Numbered from the stretch's first letter, positions 7,143-16,726 are shown. The stretch: 64,000 nucleotides of DNA from Azospirillum picis (GCF_017876115.1 NZ_JAGINO010000027.1:31136-95135), one strand, 5' to 3'. The notes: a model not told the origin generated them from the sequence alone. Numbers and translations are program-made.

Positions 7143-9572
7143 TCATGCGCAATGGTCCGACCGGATCGACATCCGATCCCGCCGGACGAGGTCCAATTCG
7201 TCCAGCAGCAGGGCGAAGCCGGGACCGACCTGTTCATGGTCCCTGGAGCGGCAGGCGCGGCACAGCGCCCGCGCAGCTTCTTCGACGCCGCGGAAGCCGA
7301 GCATCCCGGCCGCGCCGATGAGGGGATGGGCGACCTCGATCAACTGGCCGGCATCCTGCCGGACGGCCGCGAGTTCCTGTCTGGCTTGGTCGATCCGTTC
7401 CACGAAGGCGGCCTGAAGCGCCGCCATGCGGGATTCACCTATGGCCGACAGCATCGCGGCCTGCATGGCGTCATCGACCGCCGGCCGCTTTGGCGGCGCG
7501 TCGGACGGCGCGGTCTTCGCCGTTATGCCGCAGGCTTCCGGGAAGGGCAGCTCGGTGGCAGGGCGCCCGAGGTGGGTGTCGATCATCGCCAGCAGGTCGG
7601 CCGGCCGGAATGGCTTTGCAAGATGCCCGTCCATCCCGGCCGACCGGCAGACCTCGGCATCCTCGCTGGTCGCATCGGCGGTCAGGGCGATGATCGGCAG
7701 GCTGCCCCGCCCGCCCTCCATCTGCCGGATGGCGCGCGTGGCCCCCGGCCCGTCCAGCCCAGGCAAATGGACGTCCATCAGGGCAAGGCCGAACCGTCCG
7801 CGCCGCACCGCCGCCACGGCATCGGAACCGCTGTCGGCGACCGTGACCCGGTGCCCGGCCTGCTCCAGTACGGTTCGCGTCAGCAGTTGGGTGACAGGGT
7901 TGTCTTCGACCAGCAGGATGTTGCCGCATCGGCCGGATGGGACCGGCATGGCCCGGCATGGGGCGGCCGGTGCTGCGGGCATGTCCGCCACTTGGAGCGG
8001 AATGGTGAACCAGAAGGTGCTGCCCTGCCCCTCGGTGCTGTCCGCTCCGATTTCTCCACCCATCAGTTCGACCAGCGACTTGCAGATCACCAGACCCAGC
8101 CCGGTGCCACCATATTCCCGGCAGGTGGACACGCTGACCTGGCTGAAGCGGCGGAACAGGCGATCGCGTTTCGCGGCGGGGATGCCGATGCCGGTATCGT
8201 GGACGGCGACCTGCAGCAGGGGCGGCCCCGACGGTGAGGGGGTCGGCCTCAGCGCCAGGCGGACCGTGCCGGCAGCGGTGAATTTGACGGCGTTGCCCAG
8301 CAGGTTGCCGATCACCTGCCGCAATCTCGTCGGGTCCCCCTCGACCCAGGTGGGCAGGTCCGGTGAACAATCGAGCACCATATGCAGCCCCTTGGCGTCG
8401 GCGGCCGGCCGCACCAGGGTGGCGGCTTCCCCGACAAGGGCGGGGAGGTCGAAGGCGATCCTCTCCAGCCGGAGGGCTCCGGCCTCGATCTTCGAGCAGT
8501 CGAGGATATCATTGATGATGGCCAGCAGGGCCCGGCCGGCGGTCCGTTGGTGCTCGACCCAGTTCGCCTGCGTCGCGTCGAGCGGAGACTTCGCCAGAAG
8601 ATCGGCAAAGCCGAGCACGGCGGTCAGCGGCGTCCGCAATTCATGGCTTATCATCGCCAGGAACGCCGAAGCTTCACCGCTGCGGCGGTCGGCATCCACC
8701 AGCCTGGTCGACAGGTCTTCGGTCCGGCGATCCAGCATGCGGATGCAGTACCAGGTGAAGAGGGCATAGGCGAGCCCGCCGCACAGCACCGCCAACCCGA
8801 TGCCGCCGACCAGCATCAGCCGCACGGACCGGTATGTTTGCGTCGCCACATCGTCCGGCACCGACATTGCGAGGTACCAGCCGGTCCGCTCCAGCGGAAC
8901 GACGGTTTCGTAGGTGGCGGCGCCATCCGCGCCAACCCTGCGCTCCACGCCGACCCGGCCAGTCCGGATGGCCTCTGCGACGTGGGGAGCCGCCGGAACG
9001 CCGACGAAACGCTCGGTCTGTTCGCTGTGCGCTATGACTGTGAGGTTATGGTCGATCACGGCCACCATCCAGCCCTTCGGCGACGCTTCCGCGTGCAGGA
9101 GGTCGCTGAACGTCCGTGTGTCGATCAAGGCCGACAGCACGTAGCGATCTTCACCGTTGCGGGGCAGGGGCCACTGCAAAGCCACCTTGCCGGCATCCCA
9201 ATGGCCGATCAGGGGGCGGGGAGAGGTTTCGGTTTCGCGTGCGCTCCAGTCGAGCAGGGCGGATGGACCGTCTTGAACGGCTATGGTGTCGAGGGAGGGA
9301 TGACGTTGCTGTGCGAACCGAGCCGTTCGGCGCAGTTGCTCCAGATCCTCCGAACGCAGCGGTCCGCTCTGCGATGGCCGGGAAAGGGCCAGGCCGGAAA
9401 GAAAGGCACCTTCTTCCGTCAGCCTGTGCTGAATGGCCGTCGCCGTCGCTTTGAGCTCTTCGTCGATGCCGTGCCGGATCAGTTCCTTTTCCCGCTCTAC
9501 GGCGCCGAGCAGCAGGAGCGAGGCCAGCATGAGCAGCGACAAGGCGGTAGCCAGAACCCAAATTCTCCGCAT
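7143..9572 (-). CDS. Cache-type hybrid sensor histidine kinase with receiver and HPt domains
   Basis: 809 residues. A membrane segment (about 5-25), a periplasmic Cache-like sensor (about 30-235) and a second membrane segment (about 242-268) lead into HisKA with ISHELRTP (His near 309). The HATPase domain follows, with GNAVKFT, DTGIGIP and GGTGLGL. The receiver domain has LLVEDNPVT, the acceptor in LALMDVHLPGLDG (Asp near 601) and LAKPF. A C-terminal HPt domain has AHPLIGAAGMLG (His near 749). In most HPt domains the residue three after the His is Lys; here it is Ile. The full relay His-Asp-His is therefore present in one protein. No cognate response regulator adjoins it. The 0.7-kb AT-rich region upstream probably holds its promoter. 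Confidence 0.93.
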   Translation of the reverse strand: MRRIWVLATALSLLMLASLLLLGAVEREKELIRHGIDEELKATATAIQHRLTEEGAFLSGLALSRPSQSGPLRSEDLEQLRRTARFAQQRHPSLDTIAVQDGPSALLDWSARETETSPRPLIGHWDAGKVALQWPLPRNGEDRYVLSALIDTRTFSDLLHAEASPKGWMVAVIDHNLTVIAHSEQTERFVGVPAAPHVAEAIRTGRVGVERRVGADGAATYETVVPLERTGWYLAMSVPDDVATQTYRSVRLMLVGGIGLAVLCGGLAYALFTWYCIRMLDRRTEDLSTRLVDADRRSGEASAFLAMISHELRTPLTAVLGFADLLAKSPLDATQANWVEHQRTAGRALLAIINDILDCSKIEAGALRLERIAFDLPALVGEAATLVRPAADAKGLHMVLDCSPDLPTWVEGDPTRLRQVIGNLLGNAVKFTAAGTVRLALRPTPSPSGPPLLQVAVHDTGIGIPAAKRDRLFRRFSQVSVSTCREYGGTGLGLVICKSLVELMGGEIGADSTEGQGSTFWFTIPLQVADMPAAPAAPCRAMPVPSGRCGNILLVEDNPVTQLLTRTVLEQAGHRVTVADSGSDAVAAVRRGRFGLALMDVHLPGLDGPGATRAIRQMEGGRGSLPIIALTADATSEDAEVCRSAGMDGHLAKPFRPADLLAMIDTHLGRPATELPFPEACGITAKTAPSDAPPKRPAVDDAMQAAMLSAIGESRMAALQAAFVERIDQARQELAAVRQDAGQLIEVAHPLIGAAGMLGFRGVEEAARALCRACRSRDHEQVGPGFALLLDELDLVRRDRMSIRSDHCA

Positions 9573-10296
9573 CGCATGACGTCCTTCAGGTCCGGAAGAG
9601 CGTACGCATCAGGATATCGACCAGGGCTCACGCGATTATGCCATCGAAGCGGGAAAGATTCACAGAGAAATCATAATATTTTTTAGATTCATATAAGGAA
9701 AAAGCAGAATTATAATAAGTCTTCTTCCGGTTAAGACACTCAAGCATGACGAGGGCGCATCATCTCGTCGTTGCATTGCGTCGCAGAAATTTTTGGAAAG
9801 CCACTTTCGTATATCTATGACTATTTAGCGCTCGGGTTGCCAGACCCCAAGAGCTTGCGGCTGACGCATCGAACCCGGGAACATCAGCACAATCTAATTC
9901 GATGTTGCGCGATACCGCCGGCACCCTGTGGTTGCCCCCGGCCGTCCGCTCCTCCTGCGCTTCATGCTTCCCTGTTGCCGGCAGGGGAGACGACAGAAGC
10001 CGGTCTGATGACGGACGCACGGACGGAAAATGCCGCACGCAAAGGGAAAGGCCGCTGGCGCCGCTGGGGGATGCCAGCGACTCCCGGGCATTCCTCGCAG
10101 CCGCCGGACAAGCGCCCCGTCCGCGACCGATGCCGAGGCTGGCGGCAGGAGCGCCATGACGGGCCGTGCCCGAAAGCGGGACCGGTCCGGGCGGATATGC
10201 TTGCCCCGAGCCTGTCATCAAGGCCGGCAATCGACGATCCCGCGCCCATGCGGCGTCAGTGTGGCGCCGAAGGTCGGCTTTCCGGGAAACGGCGGA
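9573..10296. other. Intergenic region without a supported gene
   Basis: About 9660-9760 is strikingly AT-rich compared with the surroundings and lies upstream of the histidine kinase, so it is a likely promoter zone; a CATAAT hexamer on the minus strand near 9640 could be a -10 element. The remainder (9760-10296) has open frames on both strands, but none has a plausible start, composition or recognisable motif. I see no RNA gene. Confidence 0.5.
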
Positions 10297-11733
10297 TCAG
10301 ATATGGAGCGGCCGTCCTAACAGCCGGAGCGCCGTCTCGTGGAAGGATTCACCCAGCGTCGGATGGGCATGGATGGTTCCCGCCACATCCTCCAGCTCCG
10401 CCCCCATTTCCAGCGCCAGCGCGAACTCCCCCGACAACTCGGAGACATGGGCGCCGACCGCCTGGATGCCGAGCAGCCGCCGGTCGTCACGCCGCGCGAC
10501 CAGCCGGACGAAGCCGCTTTCGCCGACGTCCATCCGGCCGCCATCCAGGGTGAGGGCACGGCCGTTGGCGGCGAAGGGGAACTGGTCGACGATCGCGTCG
10601 ATCCCCTGCGCCGCCGCCTCGTCGGGCGACAGGCCGACGCTGACGATCTCCGGTTCGGTGAAGCAGACCGCCGGGATCGCGGCCGGGGCGAAGCGGCGGC
10701 GGTGGCCAGCGATGATCTCCGCCACCATCTCGCCCTGCGCCGACGCCTTGTGGGCCAGCATCGGCTCGCCGACGAGGTCGCCGATCGCCCAGACGTTGCG
10801 CATCGAGGTCCGGCACTGGTCGTCCACTGCGACGAAGGCGCCCTGGCGGTCGACGCCCATCGTCTCGAAACCCCAGCCGTCGAGCCTCGGGCGGCGGCCG
10901 GTCGTCGAGAGCACGGCATCGGCCGGCACGCGGACCGTCCCGCCGTCCGCCGCGCGCACGACCATTAGATGCTTCTCCCCGTCCGTCTCCAGCCCGAGAG
11001 CGCGGGCACCGAGATGGACGGCAACGCCCGACCGCTCGAACCAGCGCCGCACCGGCGCGGTCAGTGCCGCGTCATAGAGCGGGAGGAGGCGCGGCTGCGC
11101 CTCGACCACCGTCACCGCGGAGCCCATCCTGGCGAAGGCGCTGCCCAGCTCCAGCCCGATATAGCCGCCGCCGACCACCGCCAGCCGGCGCGGCAGCCGC
11201 TCCAGCGACAGCGCCTCCGTCGAGGACAGCACCGGTCCGCCGAAGGGAAGCGCCGGCAGCGGCACGGGTTCGGAGCCGGTGGCGAGGATCACATGCTCCG
11301 CCTTGACGGTCAGAGGGCCGTCGCTGCCCTGGACGGTGCAGGTCTTGGCGTCGGAGAAGACTGCCCAGCCGCGCAGCAGGCGCACCTTCGCCTTGCGCAG
11401 CAGGGCGGCCACCCCGCCGCTGAGCCGGTCGACGATGCCGTCCTTCCAGCGCATGGCGGCGGCGAGGTCGAGGTGCGGCGGCGTATCGAGCGCGATGCCG
11501 AAGCGGCCGTCGCCGACCGACTGCGCCATCGCCTCGAAGCGGGCGGCGACATGGATCAGCGCCTTGGACGGGATGCAGCCGCGGATCAGGCAGGTGCCGC
11601 CGAGCCGGTCGGCCTCGACCAGCACGGTGTCGAGGCCGAGCTGGCCGGCGCGGATGGCGGCGACATAGCCACCGGGACCGCCGCCGACCACCAGGACCTT
11701 GGCGGTGACGGTCTTCATGCCGGGTGCGCTCAT
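10297..11733 (-). CDS. lpdV: Dihydrolipoyl dehydrogenase (E3) of the branched-chain keto-acid dehydrogenase complex
   Basis: 478 residues. The start is the ATG at 11733, which overlaps the E2 stop as ATGA; a second ATG at 11718 is possible. FAD-binding GGGPGGYVAAIRAGQLG is followed by the redox disulfide GGTCLIRGCIPSK (Cys 48 and Cys 53), the NAD-binding GGGYIGLELGSAFARMG and the C-terminal catalytic HAHPTLGE. It reoxidises the dihydrolipoyl group of the E2 core and passes electrons to NAD+. It is the last gene of the four-gene bkd operon. Confidence 0.93.
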   Translation of the reverse strand: MSAPGMKTVTAKVLVVGGGPGGYVAAIRAGQLGLDTVLVEADRLGGTCLIRGCIPSKALIHVAARFEAMAQSVGDGRFGIALDTPPHLDLAAAMRWKDGIVDRLSGGVAALLRKAKVRLLRGWAVFSDAKTCTVQGSDGPLTVKAEHVILATGSEPVPLPALPFGGPVLSSTEALSLERLPRRLAVVGGGYIGLELGSAFARMGSAVTVVEAQPRLLPLYDAALTAPVRRWFERSGVAVHLGARALGLETDGEKHLMVVRAADGGTVRVPADAVLSTTGRRPRLDGWGFETMGVDRQGAFVAVDDQCRTSMRNVWAIGDLVGEPMLAHKASAQGEMVAEIIAGHRRRFAPAAIPAVCFTEPEIVSVGLSPDEAAAQGIDAIVDQFPFAANGRALTLDGGRMDVGESGFVRLVARRDDRRLLGIQAVGAHVSELSGEFALALEMGAELEDVAGTIHAHPTLGESFHETALRLLGRPLHI

Positions 11734-13076
11734 CGCGGCGGCTCCATGAACAGGGTGGCGGGCTGTTCCAGCAGGTTCTTCACCCGCTGGACGAAGGAGG
11801 CGGCGTCCCAGCCGTCGACCACCCGATGGTCGAAGGAGCAGGACAGGTTCATCATCGACCGGACGACGATGTTGCCCCGGCGCACCACCGGCCGTTCGAC
11901 GATCCGGTTGATGCCGACGATGGCGACCTCCGGCCGGTTGATGATCGGCGTGGTGGCGAGGCCGCCCAGCGCGCCCAGACTGGTGATGGTGATGGTGGAG
12001 CCGCTGAGCTGCTCCCGCGTGGCCTGCCCGTCGCGCGCGGCGGCGGCCAGCCTGCGGACCGCGTCGGCCGCCTGCCACAGGTCAAGCGCCTCGGCATGGC
12101 GGACGACCGGAACCACCAGCCCGCCCGGCGTCTGGGTCGCGATGCCGGCATGCACCGCCTCGAACCGGTGGACGACGTTCGCCGCGTCGTCGTAGCGGGC
12201 GTTGATCTGCGGAAAATCCGGCAGCACCCGCACCAGGGCGCGGATCAGGAAGGGCAGCAGGGTCAGCTTCGGGCGGGCCACGGCGCCGTCGGCGTCCTGG
12301 CCGCCGGAGTTGACGTGGAGGCGCAACTCCTCCAGGGCGGTGACGTCGACCTCCTCGATATAGGAGAAATGCGGGATGTGGCGTTTGGCCTCCTGCATGC
12401 TCTCGGCGATCCTGCGGCGCAGGCCGCGCACCGGCACCTCGGACACCCCGGTCCGGGCCAGCGGGGGCGGCCGTTCGGCAACGGCGACGCCACCGGTCTC
12501 CGCCCCGTCCGCAAGGTGACGGTCGAGGTCGCGATGCAGGATCCGGCCGCCGGGGCCGGAGCCGGTGACGAACTGCAGGGGAATGCCGAGGTCCCAGGCA
12601 CGACGCCGCACCGCCGGTGAGGCGGTCGGCTTGGTGCCGGGCGGTCGGCGGACCAGCAGGGCGGGCGCCGTCGGGTCCGGCGCGGTTGCCGCCGGTTCCG
12701 GCGCGGGTTCGCCCGCAAGCACGGCTGCGACGGCGGTGGCGGTGGCGGACGCCGGAGATGCCGCGGCGACGGGTGCTCCAGGGGCATCTCCTGGGGCATC
12801 GGCAGGAGCGGCGGCGTCGGTCCGGTCGCCCGTCCCCTCGACCTCCAGCACCACCAATTCGGAGCCGACCGCCAGCATCGCGCCGGGCTCGCCGTTGATC
12901 GAGAGAACCGTACCGGCCACCGGCGACGGGATCTCGACCGTCGCCTTGTCCGTCATGACATCGACCAGGGTCTGGTCCTCGGCGACGCGGTCGCCGGGCG
13001 CGACGTGCCAGGCGACGATCTCGGCCTCGGCCGTGCCCTCGCCGACGTCGGGCAGCTTGAAGACATGGCGCGCCAT
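11730..13076 (-). CDS. bkdB: Branched-chain keto-acid dehydrogenase E2 (dihydrolipoyl acyltransferase)
   Basis: 448 residues from the ATG at 13076, with its GGAGG ribosome site inside the end of the E1beta gene. There is one lipoyl domain (residues 1-80) with the lipoylated Lys 44 in MTDKATVEIP. A long Ala/Pro-rich linker leads to a peripheral subunit-binding domain (about 150-190, SPAVRRRAWDLGIP with GPGGRILHRDL). The acyltransferase domain ends with the catalytic SFDHRVVDGWDAA. It forms the core of the complex that turns valine, leucine and isoleucine keto acids into acyl-CoA. Confidence 0.94.
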   Translation of the reverse strand: MARHVFKLPDVGEGTAEAEIVAWHVAPGDRVAEDQTLVDVMTDKATVEIPSPVAGTVLSINGEPGAMLAVGSELVVLEVEGTGDRTDAAAPADAPGDAPGAPVAAASPASATATAVAAVLAGEPAPEPAATAPDPTAPALLVRRPPGTKPTASPAVRRRAWDLGIPLQFVTGSGPGGRILHRDLDRHLADGAETGGVAVAERPPPLARTGVSEVPVRGLRRRIAESMQEAKRHIPHFSYIEEVDVTALEELRLHVNSGGQDADGAVARPKLTLLPFLIRALVRVLPDFPQINARYDDAANVVHRFEAVHAGIATQTPGGLVVPVVRHAEALDLWQAADAVRRLAAAARDGQATREQLSGSTITITSLGALGGLATTPIINRPEVAIVGINRIVERPVVRRGNIVVRSMMNLSCSFDHRVVDGWDAASFVQRVKNLLEQPATLFMEPPR

Positions 13077-13078
13077 GA

Positions 13079-14092
13079 TCACTCCTCCATAACGCGGCGC
13101 AGCGCCTCGGCGATCCGGGCCGGGCCGGGGAAATACTCCCACTCGAAGGCATGCGGGTAGGGCGTGTCCCAGCCGGTGACCCGCTCGATCGGCGTCTCCA
13201 GGTGATGGAAGCAATGCTCCTGCACCAGGGCGGACAGCTCGGCGCCGAAGCCGCCGGTCCGGGTCGCCTCGTGCACGATCACGCAGCGGCCGGTCTTGCG
13301 CACCGACGCCTCGATCGCCTCGATGTCGACTGGCACCAGGGTGCGCAGGTCGAGGATCTCGGCGTCGACCTGGGCGTCGCGGGCGGCGGCCAGCGCCACA
13401 TGGACCATGGTGCCGTAGGCGAGGATGGTGACGGCGCCGCCGCTGCGCACCGTGGCCGCCTTGCCGAGCGGGATGGCGTAATGGCCGTCCGGCACCTCGC
13501 TGGCGGGATGCTTGGCCCAGGGGACCACCGGGCGGTCGTGATACCCCTCGAACGGGCCGTTGTAGAGGCGCTTGGGCTCGAAGAACATCACGGGGTCGTC
13601 GTCCTCGATGGCGGCGATCAGCAGCCCCTTGGCGTCATAGGGGGTGGAGGGGATCACCGTCTTCATCCCGGCGACGTGGGTGAAGATCGCCTCCGGACTC
13701 TGGCTGTGGGTCTGGCCGCCGAAGATGCCGCCGCCATAGGGCGCCCGCACGGTGACGGGGGCGGTGAACTCGCCGCCGGAGCGGTAGCGCAGCCGCGCCG
13801 CCTCGGAGATCAACTGGTCGCAGGCCGGGTAGATGTAGTCGGCGAACTGCATCTCGGCGACCGGGCGCAGGCCGTAGGCGGCCATGCCGACGGCGATCCC
13901 CATGATGCCGGCCTCGGTGATCGGGGTGTCGAAGACGCGGGTGCGCCCATGCTTGCGCTGCAGTCCGTCGGTGCAGCGGAACACGCCGCCGAAATAGCCG
14001 ACATCCTCGCCCAGCACGACCACGTCGCCGTCGCGCGTCAGCATCTCGTCCATCGCGGCGTTCAGCGCCTGGACCATGGTCATGGTCGCCAT
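13079..14092 (-). CDS. bkdA2: Branched-chain keto-acid dehydrogenase E1 beta subunit
   Basis: 337 residues, the standard length. It carries VLGEDVGYFGGVFRCTDGL, FDTPITEAGIMGIAVGMA, RAPYGGGIFGGQTHSQSPE and EATRTGGFGAELSA, all typical of the transketolase-like beta subunit that completes the thiamine diphosphate site. Two bases separate it from the E2 start and three from the E1alpha stop, so translation is coupled. Confidence 0.94.
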   Translation of the reverse strand: MATMTMVQALNAAMDEMLTRDGDVVVLGEDVGYFGGVFRCTDGLQRKHGRTRVFDTPITEAGIMGIAVGMAAYGLRPVAEMQFADYIYPACDQLISEAARLRYRSGGEFTAPVTVRAPYGGGIFGGQTHSQSPEAIFTHVAGMKTVIPSTPYDAKGLLIAAIEDDDPVMFFEPKRLYNGPFEGYHDRPVVPWAKHPASEVPDGHYAIPLGKAATVRSGGAVTILAYGTMVHVALAAARDAQVDAEILDLRTLVPVDIEAIEASVRKTGRCVIVHEATRTGGFGAELSALVQEHCFHHLETPIERVTGWDTPYPHAFEWEYFPGPARIAEALRRVMEE

Positions 14093-14095
14093 CGT

Positions 14096-15340
14096 TCAGA
14101 CTCCCGCCTGCCGGCGCTGGCGTTCCAGATGCCAGGGCATGGTCTTGTAGACGTCCTCGAACATCGTGCGGGCGGAATGGAACGGCCCCTTGTCGAGGGT
14201 GCCGAGGGCCTCGGCCTCCTTGCCGGCGGCCTGGACCGTCTCCGCCACCTCCCGGGCCAGCGCCTCCTGCCGGGCCTCCGACCAGACGCCGCTTGCGGTC
14301 AGGTGCTGGCGCAGCCGGTCGATCGGATCGCCCAGCGGCCAATGCGCGCCGGCATTCTCCGGCCGGTACTTGCCGGGGTCGTCGCTGGTGGAATGGGCGG
14401 CGGCGCGGTAGGTGAACAGCTCGATCAACGTCGGGCCGAGGTTGGCGCGTGCCCGTGCCGCCGCCCAGCGCGTCGCCGCATGGACCGCCAGGAAGTCGTT
14501 GCCGTCCACCCGTAGGCTGGGGATGCCGTATCCTAGGCCGCGCGCCGCGAAGGTCGTGCGCTCCCCGCCGGCGATGCCGTGGAAGGAGGAGATGGCCCAG
14601 TGGTTGTTGACGACGTTCAGGATCACCGGGGCGCGGTAGACCGATGCGAAGGTCAGGGCATGGTGGAAGTCGCCCTCCGCCGTGGCGCCCTCGCCGATCC
14701 AGGCCGCGGCGATGCGGGTGTCGCCCTTGATCGCCGAGGCCATCGCCCAGCCCACCGCCTGGCTGTACTGCGTCCCGAGATTGCCGGAGATCGAGAAGAA
14801 GCCGGCCTCCCTGCTGGAATAGAAGACCGGCATCTGCCGGCCCTTCAGCCGGTCGCCGGCATTGGAGAAGACCTGGCACATCATGTCGGCCAGCGGCCAG
14901 TCGCGCGCGATCAGCAGCCCCTGCTGCCGGTAGGTGGGGAACAGCATGTCCGACCGGTCGACCGCCATCGCCTGCGCCACGGCGATCGCCTCCTCCCCGG
15001 TGCATTTCATGTAGAAGGACGTCTTGCCCTGGCGCTGGGCTCGCTGCATCCGCTCGTCGTAGGCACGCACCGTCATCATCGACCGCAGGCCGCGCACCAG
15101 CGTGTCGGGATCGAGCCCCGGATCCCAGGGGCCGACCGCATGTCCCTGATCGTCGAGGACGCGGACCAGGCCGTAGGCGAGGTCGGTCATCTCCGCCGCC
15201 GGAGTGCCGGTGTCGGGCCGTCGGGTGGCGCCCGCCGGCGGCACCACGAGGGCGCTGAAATCGATCTCGCTGCCGGGCCGCTGCGGGGGCTCCGGAACAT
15301 GCAGGTTCAATGGTGCCTGAACAGGCACGGGGGCGTCCAT
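14096..15340 (-). CDS. bkdA1: Branched-chain keto-acid dehydrogenase E1 alpha subunit
   Basis: 414 residues. The ATG at 15340 follows GGGAGGACT; the frame is open further upstream, but that part is low-complexity basic sequence over the promoter. The thiamine diphosphate motif reads IGEGATAEGDFHHAL to LNVVNNHWAIS, and the phosphorylation-loop-like region AHSTSDDPGKYRP matches E1alpha. It decarboxylates branched-chain 2-oxo acids and loads the acyl group onto E2. It is the first gene of the operon bkdA1-A2-B-lpdV. Confidence 0.94.
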   Translation of the reverse strand: MDAPVPVQAPLNLHVPEPPQRPGSEIDFSALVVPPAGATRRPDTGTPAAEMTDLAYGLVRVLDDQGHAVGPWDPGLDPDTLVRGLRSMMTVRAYDERMQRAQRQGKTSFYMKCTGEEAIAVAQAMAVDRSDMLFPTYRQQGLLIARDWPLADMMCQVFSNAGDRLKGRQMPVFYSSREAGFFSISGNLGTQYSQAVGWAMASAIKGDTRIAAAWIGEGATAEGDFHHALTFASVYRAPVILNVVNNHWAISSFHGIAGGERTTFAARGLGYGIPSLRVDGNDFLAVHAATRWAAARARANLGPTLIELFTYRAAAHSTSDDPGKYRPENAGAHWPLGDPIDRLRQHLTASGVWSEARQEALAREVAETVQAAGKEAEALGTLDKGPFHSARTMFEDVYKTMPWHLERQRRQAGV

Positions 15341-15562
15341 GGCAGTCCTCCCAATCGCAGGCGGTGGCATCGGGCTTTCCTGTCCGGGAGACGGCGATGA
15401 CGGAGAACGAGGGTGATGAACTGATCGTCCCCGCAGGCCGGGAAGGCCGGACCGTCGCCGATTATACCGTTGGCGCAGCGAATTTTCTTTGCGTTCTAAT
15501 GCCAAAGTCGGCGAGAAGACGCATTGTTCAATTCGTTATCGGCCGCCTCGGAGCAGCTCGTC
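15341..15562. promoter_or_regulatory. bkd / bkdR divergent regulatory region
   Basis: 222 bases lie between the divergent E1alpha and Lrp-type genes. Around 15478-15540 the DNA turns AT-rich (GCGAATTTTCTTTGCG, then TCTAATGCCAAAG), as expected for Lrp/AsnC binding near a promoter. In characterised bkd systems an Lrp-like BkdR binds such a shared region and activates the operon with branched-chain amino acids. No individual site can be fixed by eye. Confidence 0.55.
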
Positions 15563-16039
15563 ATGCAGATCGAACTCGATGCCATCGACCGCCACATCCT
15601 GACCCTGCTGCAATCCGACGCCCAGTTGTCGAGCGCCGAGATCGCCGAGCGGGTCGGGCTGTCGCAGGCGCCCTGCTGGCGCCGGATCAAACGGATGGAG
15701 GAGAACGGCGTCATCCGCCTGCGCGCGACGCTGCTGGACCGGAAGAAGCTCGGGCTGAACGTCCTGGTGTTCGCGCAGGTGAAGCTTGCCGCCCATGGCC
15801 GCCGCACCTTGCCCGAGTTCGAGGAGACTGTGCGCCGGCTACCGGAAGTGCTGGAATGCTACACGCTGCTGGGCGCCACCGATTACATCATCAAGGTGGT
15901 GGCACGGGACGTGGAGTCGTACGAGCACTTCTTCCGCGAGAAGCTGTCCCAGCTTCCGGCGGTGCGCGAAACCAATTCCGCCATCGCGCTGTCTGAGATC
16001 AAGCACACCACGGCACTGCCCCTGACCCTGCTGGAGTAG
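15563..16039 (+). CDS. bkdR: Lrp/AsnC-family regulator (BkdR-like)
   Basis: 158 residues starting at the ATG at 15563 (MQIELDAIDRHILTLLQ), where the Lrp helix-turn-helix normally begins; an ATG at 15524 would add 13 residues. The DNA-binding part has SSAEIAERVGLSQAPCWRRIKRMEENGVI. The C-terminal RAM ligand-binding domain has VLECYTLLGATDYIIKVVARDVESYEHFF. Its divergent position against the bkd operon is the classic arrangement of BkdR, so branched-chain amino-acid activation of bkd is the likely role. Confidence 0.9.
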   Translation: MQIELDAIDRHILTLLQSDAQLSSAEIAERVGLSQAPCWRRIKRMEENGVIRLRATLLDRKKLGLNVLVFAQVKLAAHGRRTLPEFEETVRRLPEVLECYTLLGATDYIIKVVARDVESYEHFFREKLSQLPAVRETNSAIALSEIKHTTALPLTLLE

Positions 16040-16055
16040 CCGGGCCACCCGGTGG

Positions 16056-16685
16056 TCAGGCGCCTGCCGGTGCCTTCGCCGCCGTCAGCCCGCCCTGGAT
16101 CGTCGCGGCGAAGGTGGCTGCGGCGTCGGCCCTGCCGCACTTGCCGCGCACCACCGCACCCGACAGCGCCTCGCCCGCACCGACGAGGCCGATGCAGAGC
16201 CGTTCCAAGTCCGCGGGCGGCAGGGCGCTGTGCGGCTGCAACACCGAGACGAACATCCGGACGCAGTTGTCGAGCAGCTCCTGGAACACCGCGGCCTTCT
16301 CCTCGCTGCCTGCGAGCGCCGCACCGATGGCGTGGAATTCGCCGTCGGTTTCGGCGGCACACTCAATGTAGGCGGCCGCGAGAGCCCGGACGGTTTCTTC
16401 GCGGCTCCGCTCGCCGGCGGCCATCGCGTCGCGGAAGGCATTGACCCGCTCGACATCGATCAGGCGATAGAGCTCGATCAGCAGACCCGACCGCGTCTCG
16501 AAATGGTCGTACGCGACCGGCTTGGACACGCCGGCGCGCTCGGCCAAGCGTCCCAGCGTCAGCCGGTCCGCCCCTTCCTCGCGGACGATCACGAGCGCCG
16601 TTTCGAGCAACTGGCGCCGCCGCTCGGCCTTGGAGAGCCGCCGCGCAACCGGCTGCCTGGCGATGTCCATCCGGCCGCTGTCCAT
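16056..16685 (-). CDS. TetR-family transcriptional repressor
   Basis: 209 residues. The N-terminal helix-turn-helix is complete (RRQLLETALVIVREEGADRLTLGRLAERAGVSKPVAYDHFETRSGLL), and the helical ligand domain ends in a short Ala-rich tail. A near-perfect palindrome lies 20 bases upstream of its start, which suggests autoregulation. No obvious target gene is divergent: the next supported gene on the plus strand begins 0.57 kb away. The inducer is unknown. Confidence 0.92.
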   Translation of the reverse strand: MDSGRMDIARQPVARRLSKAERRRQLLETALVIVREEGADRLTLGRLAERAGVSKPVAYDHFETRSGLLIELYRLIDVERVNAFRDAMAAGERSREETVRALAAAYIECAAETDGEFHAIGAALAGSEEKAAVFQELLDNCVRMFVSVLQPHSALPPADLERLCIGLVGAGEALSGAVVRGKCGRADAAATFAATIQGGLTAAKAPAGA

Positions 16686-16705
16686 TTTTCCTCCGTCGCT
16701 TCCCG

Positions 16706-16726
16706 AAACCTACTAGAGGTAGGTTT
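16706..16726. promoter_or_regulatory. TetR operator palindrome
   Basis: AAACCTAC at 16706-16713 and GTAGGTTT at 16719-16726 are exact inverted repeats around TAGAG. The site lies just upstream of the TetR start codon, where it would overlap the promoter. Length and symmetry fit a TetR dimer operator. Confidence 0.75.

Noticed and set aside
9760..10230. A 156-codon minus-strand frame in the gap before lpdV
   Set aside because: Composition is Pro/Ser/Arg-rich without motif, with no good ribosome site and no recognisable relatives.
15341..15505. N-terminal extension of E1alpha to 469 residues
   Set aside because: The extra residues are basic low-complexity sequence over the bkd promoter; GGGAGGACT directly precedes the ATG at 15340.
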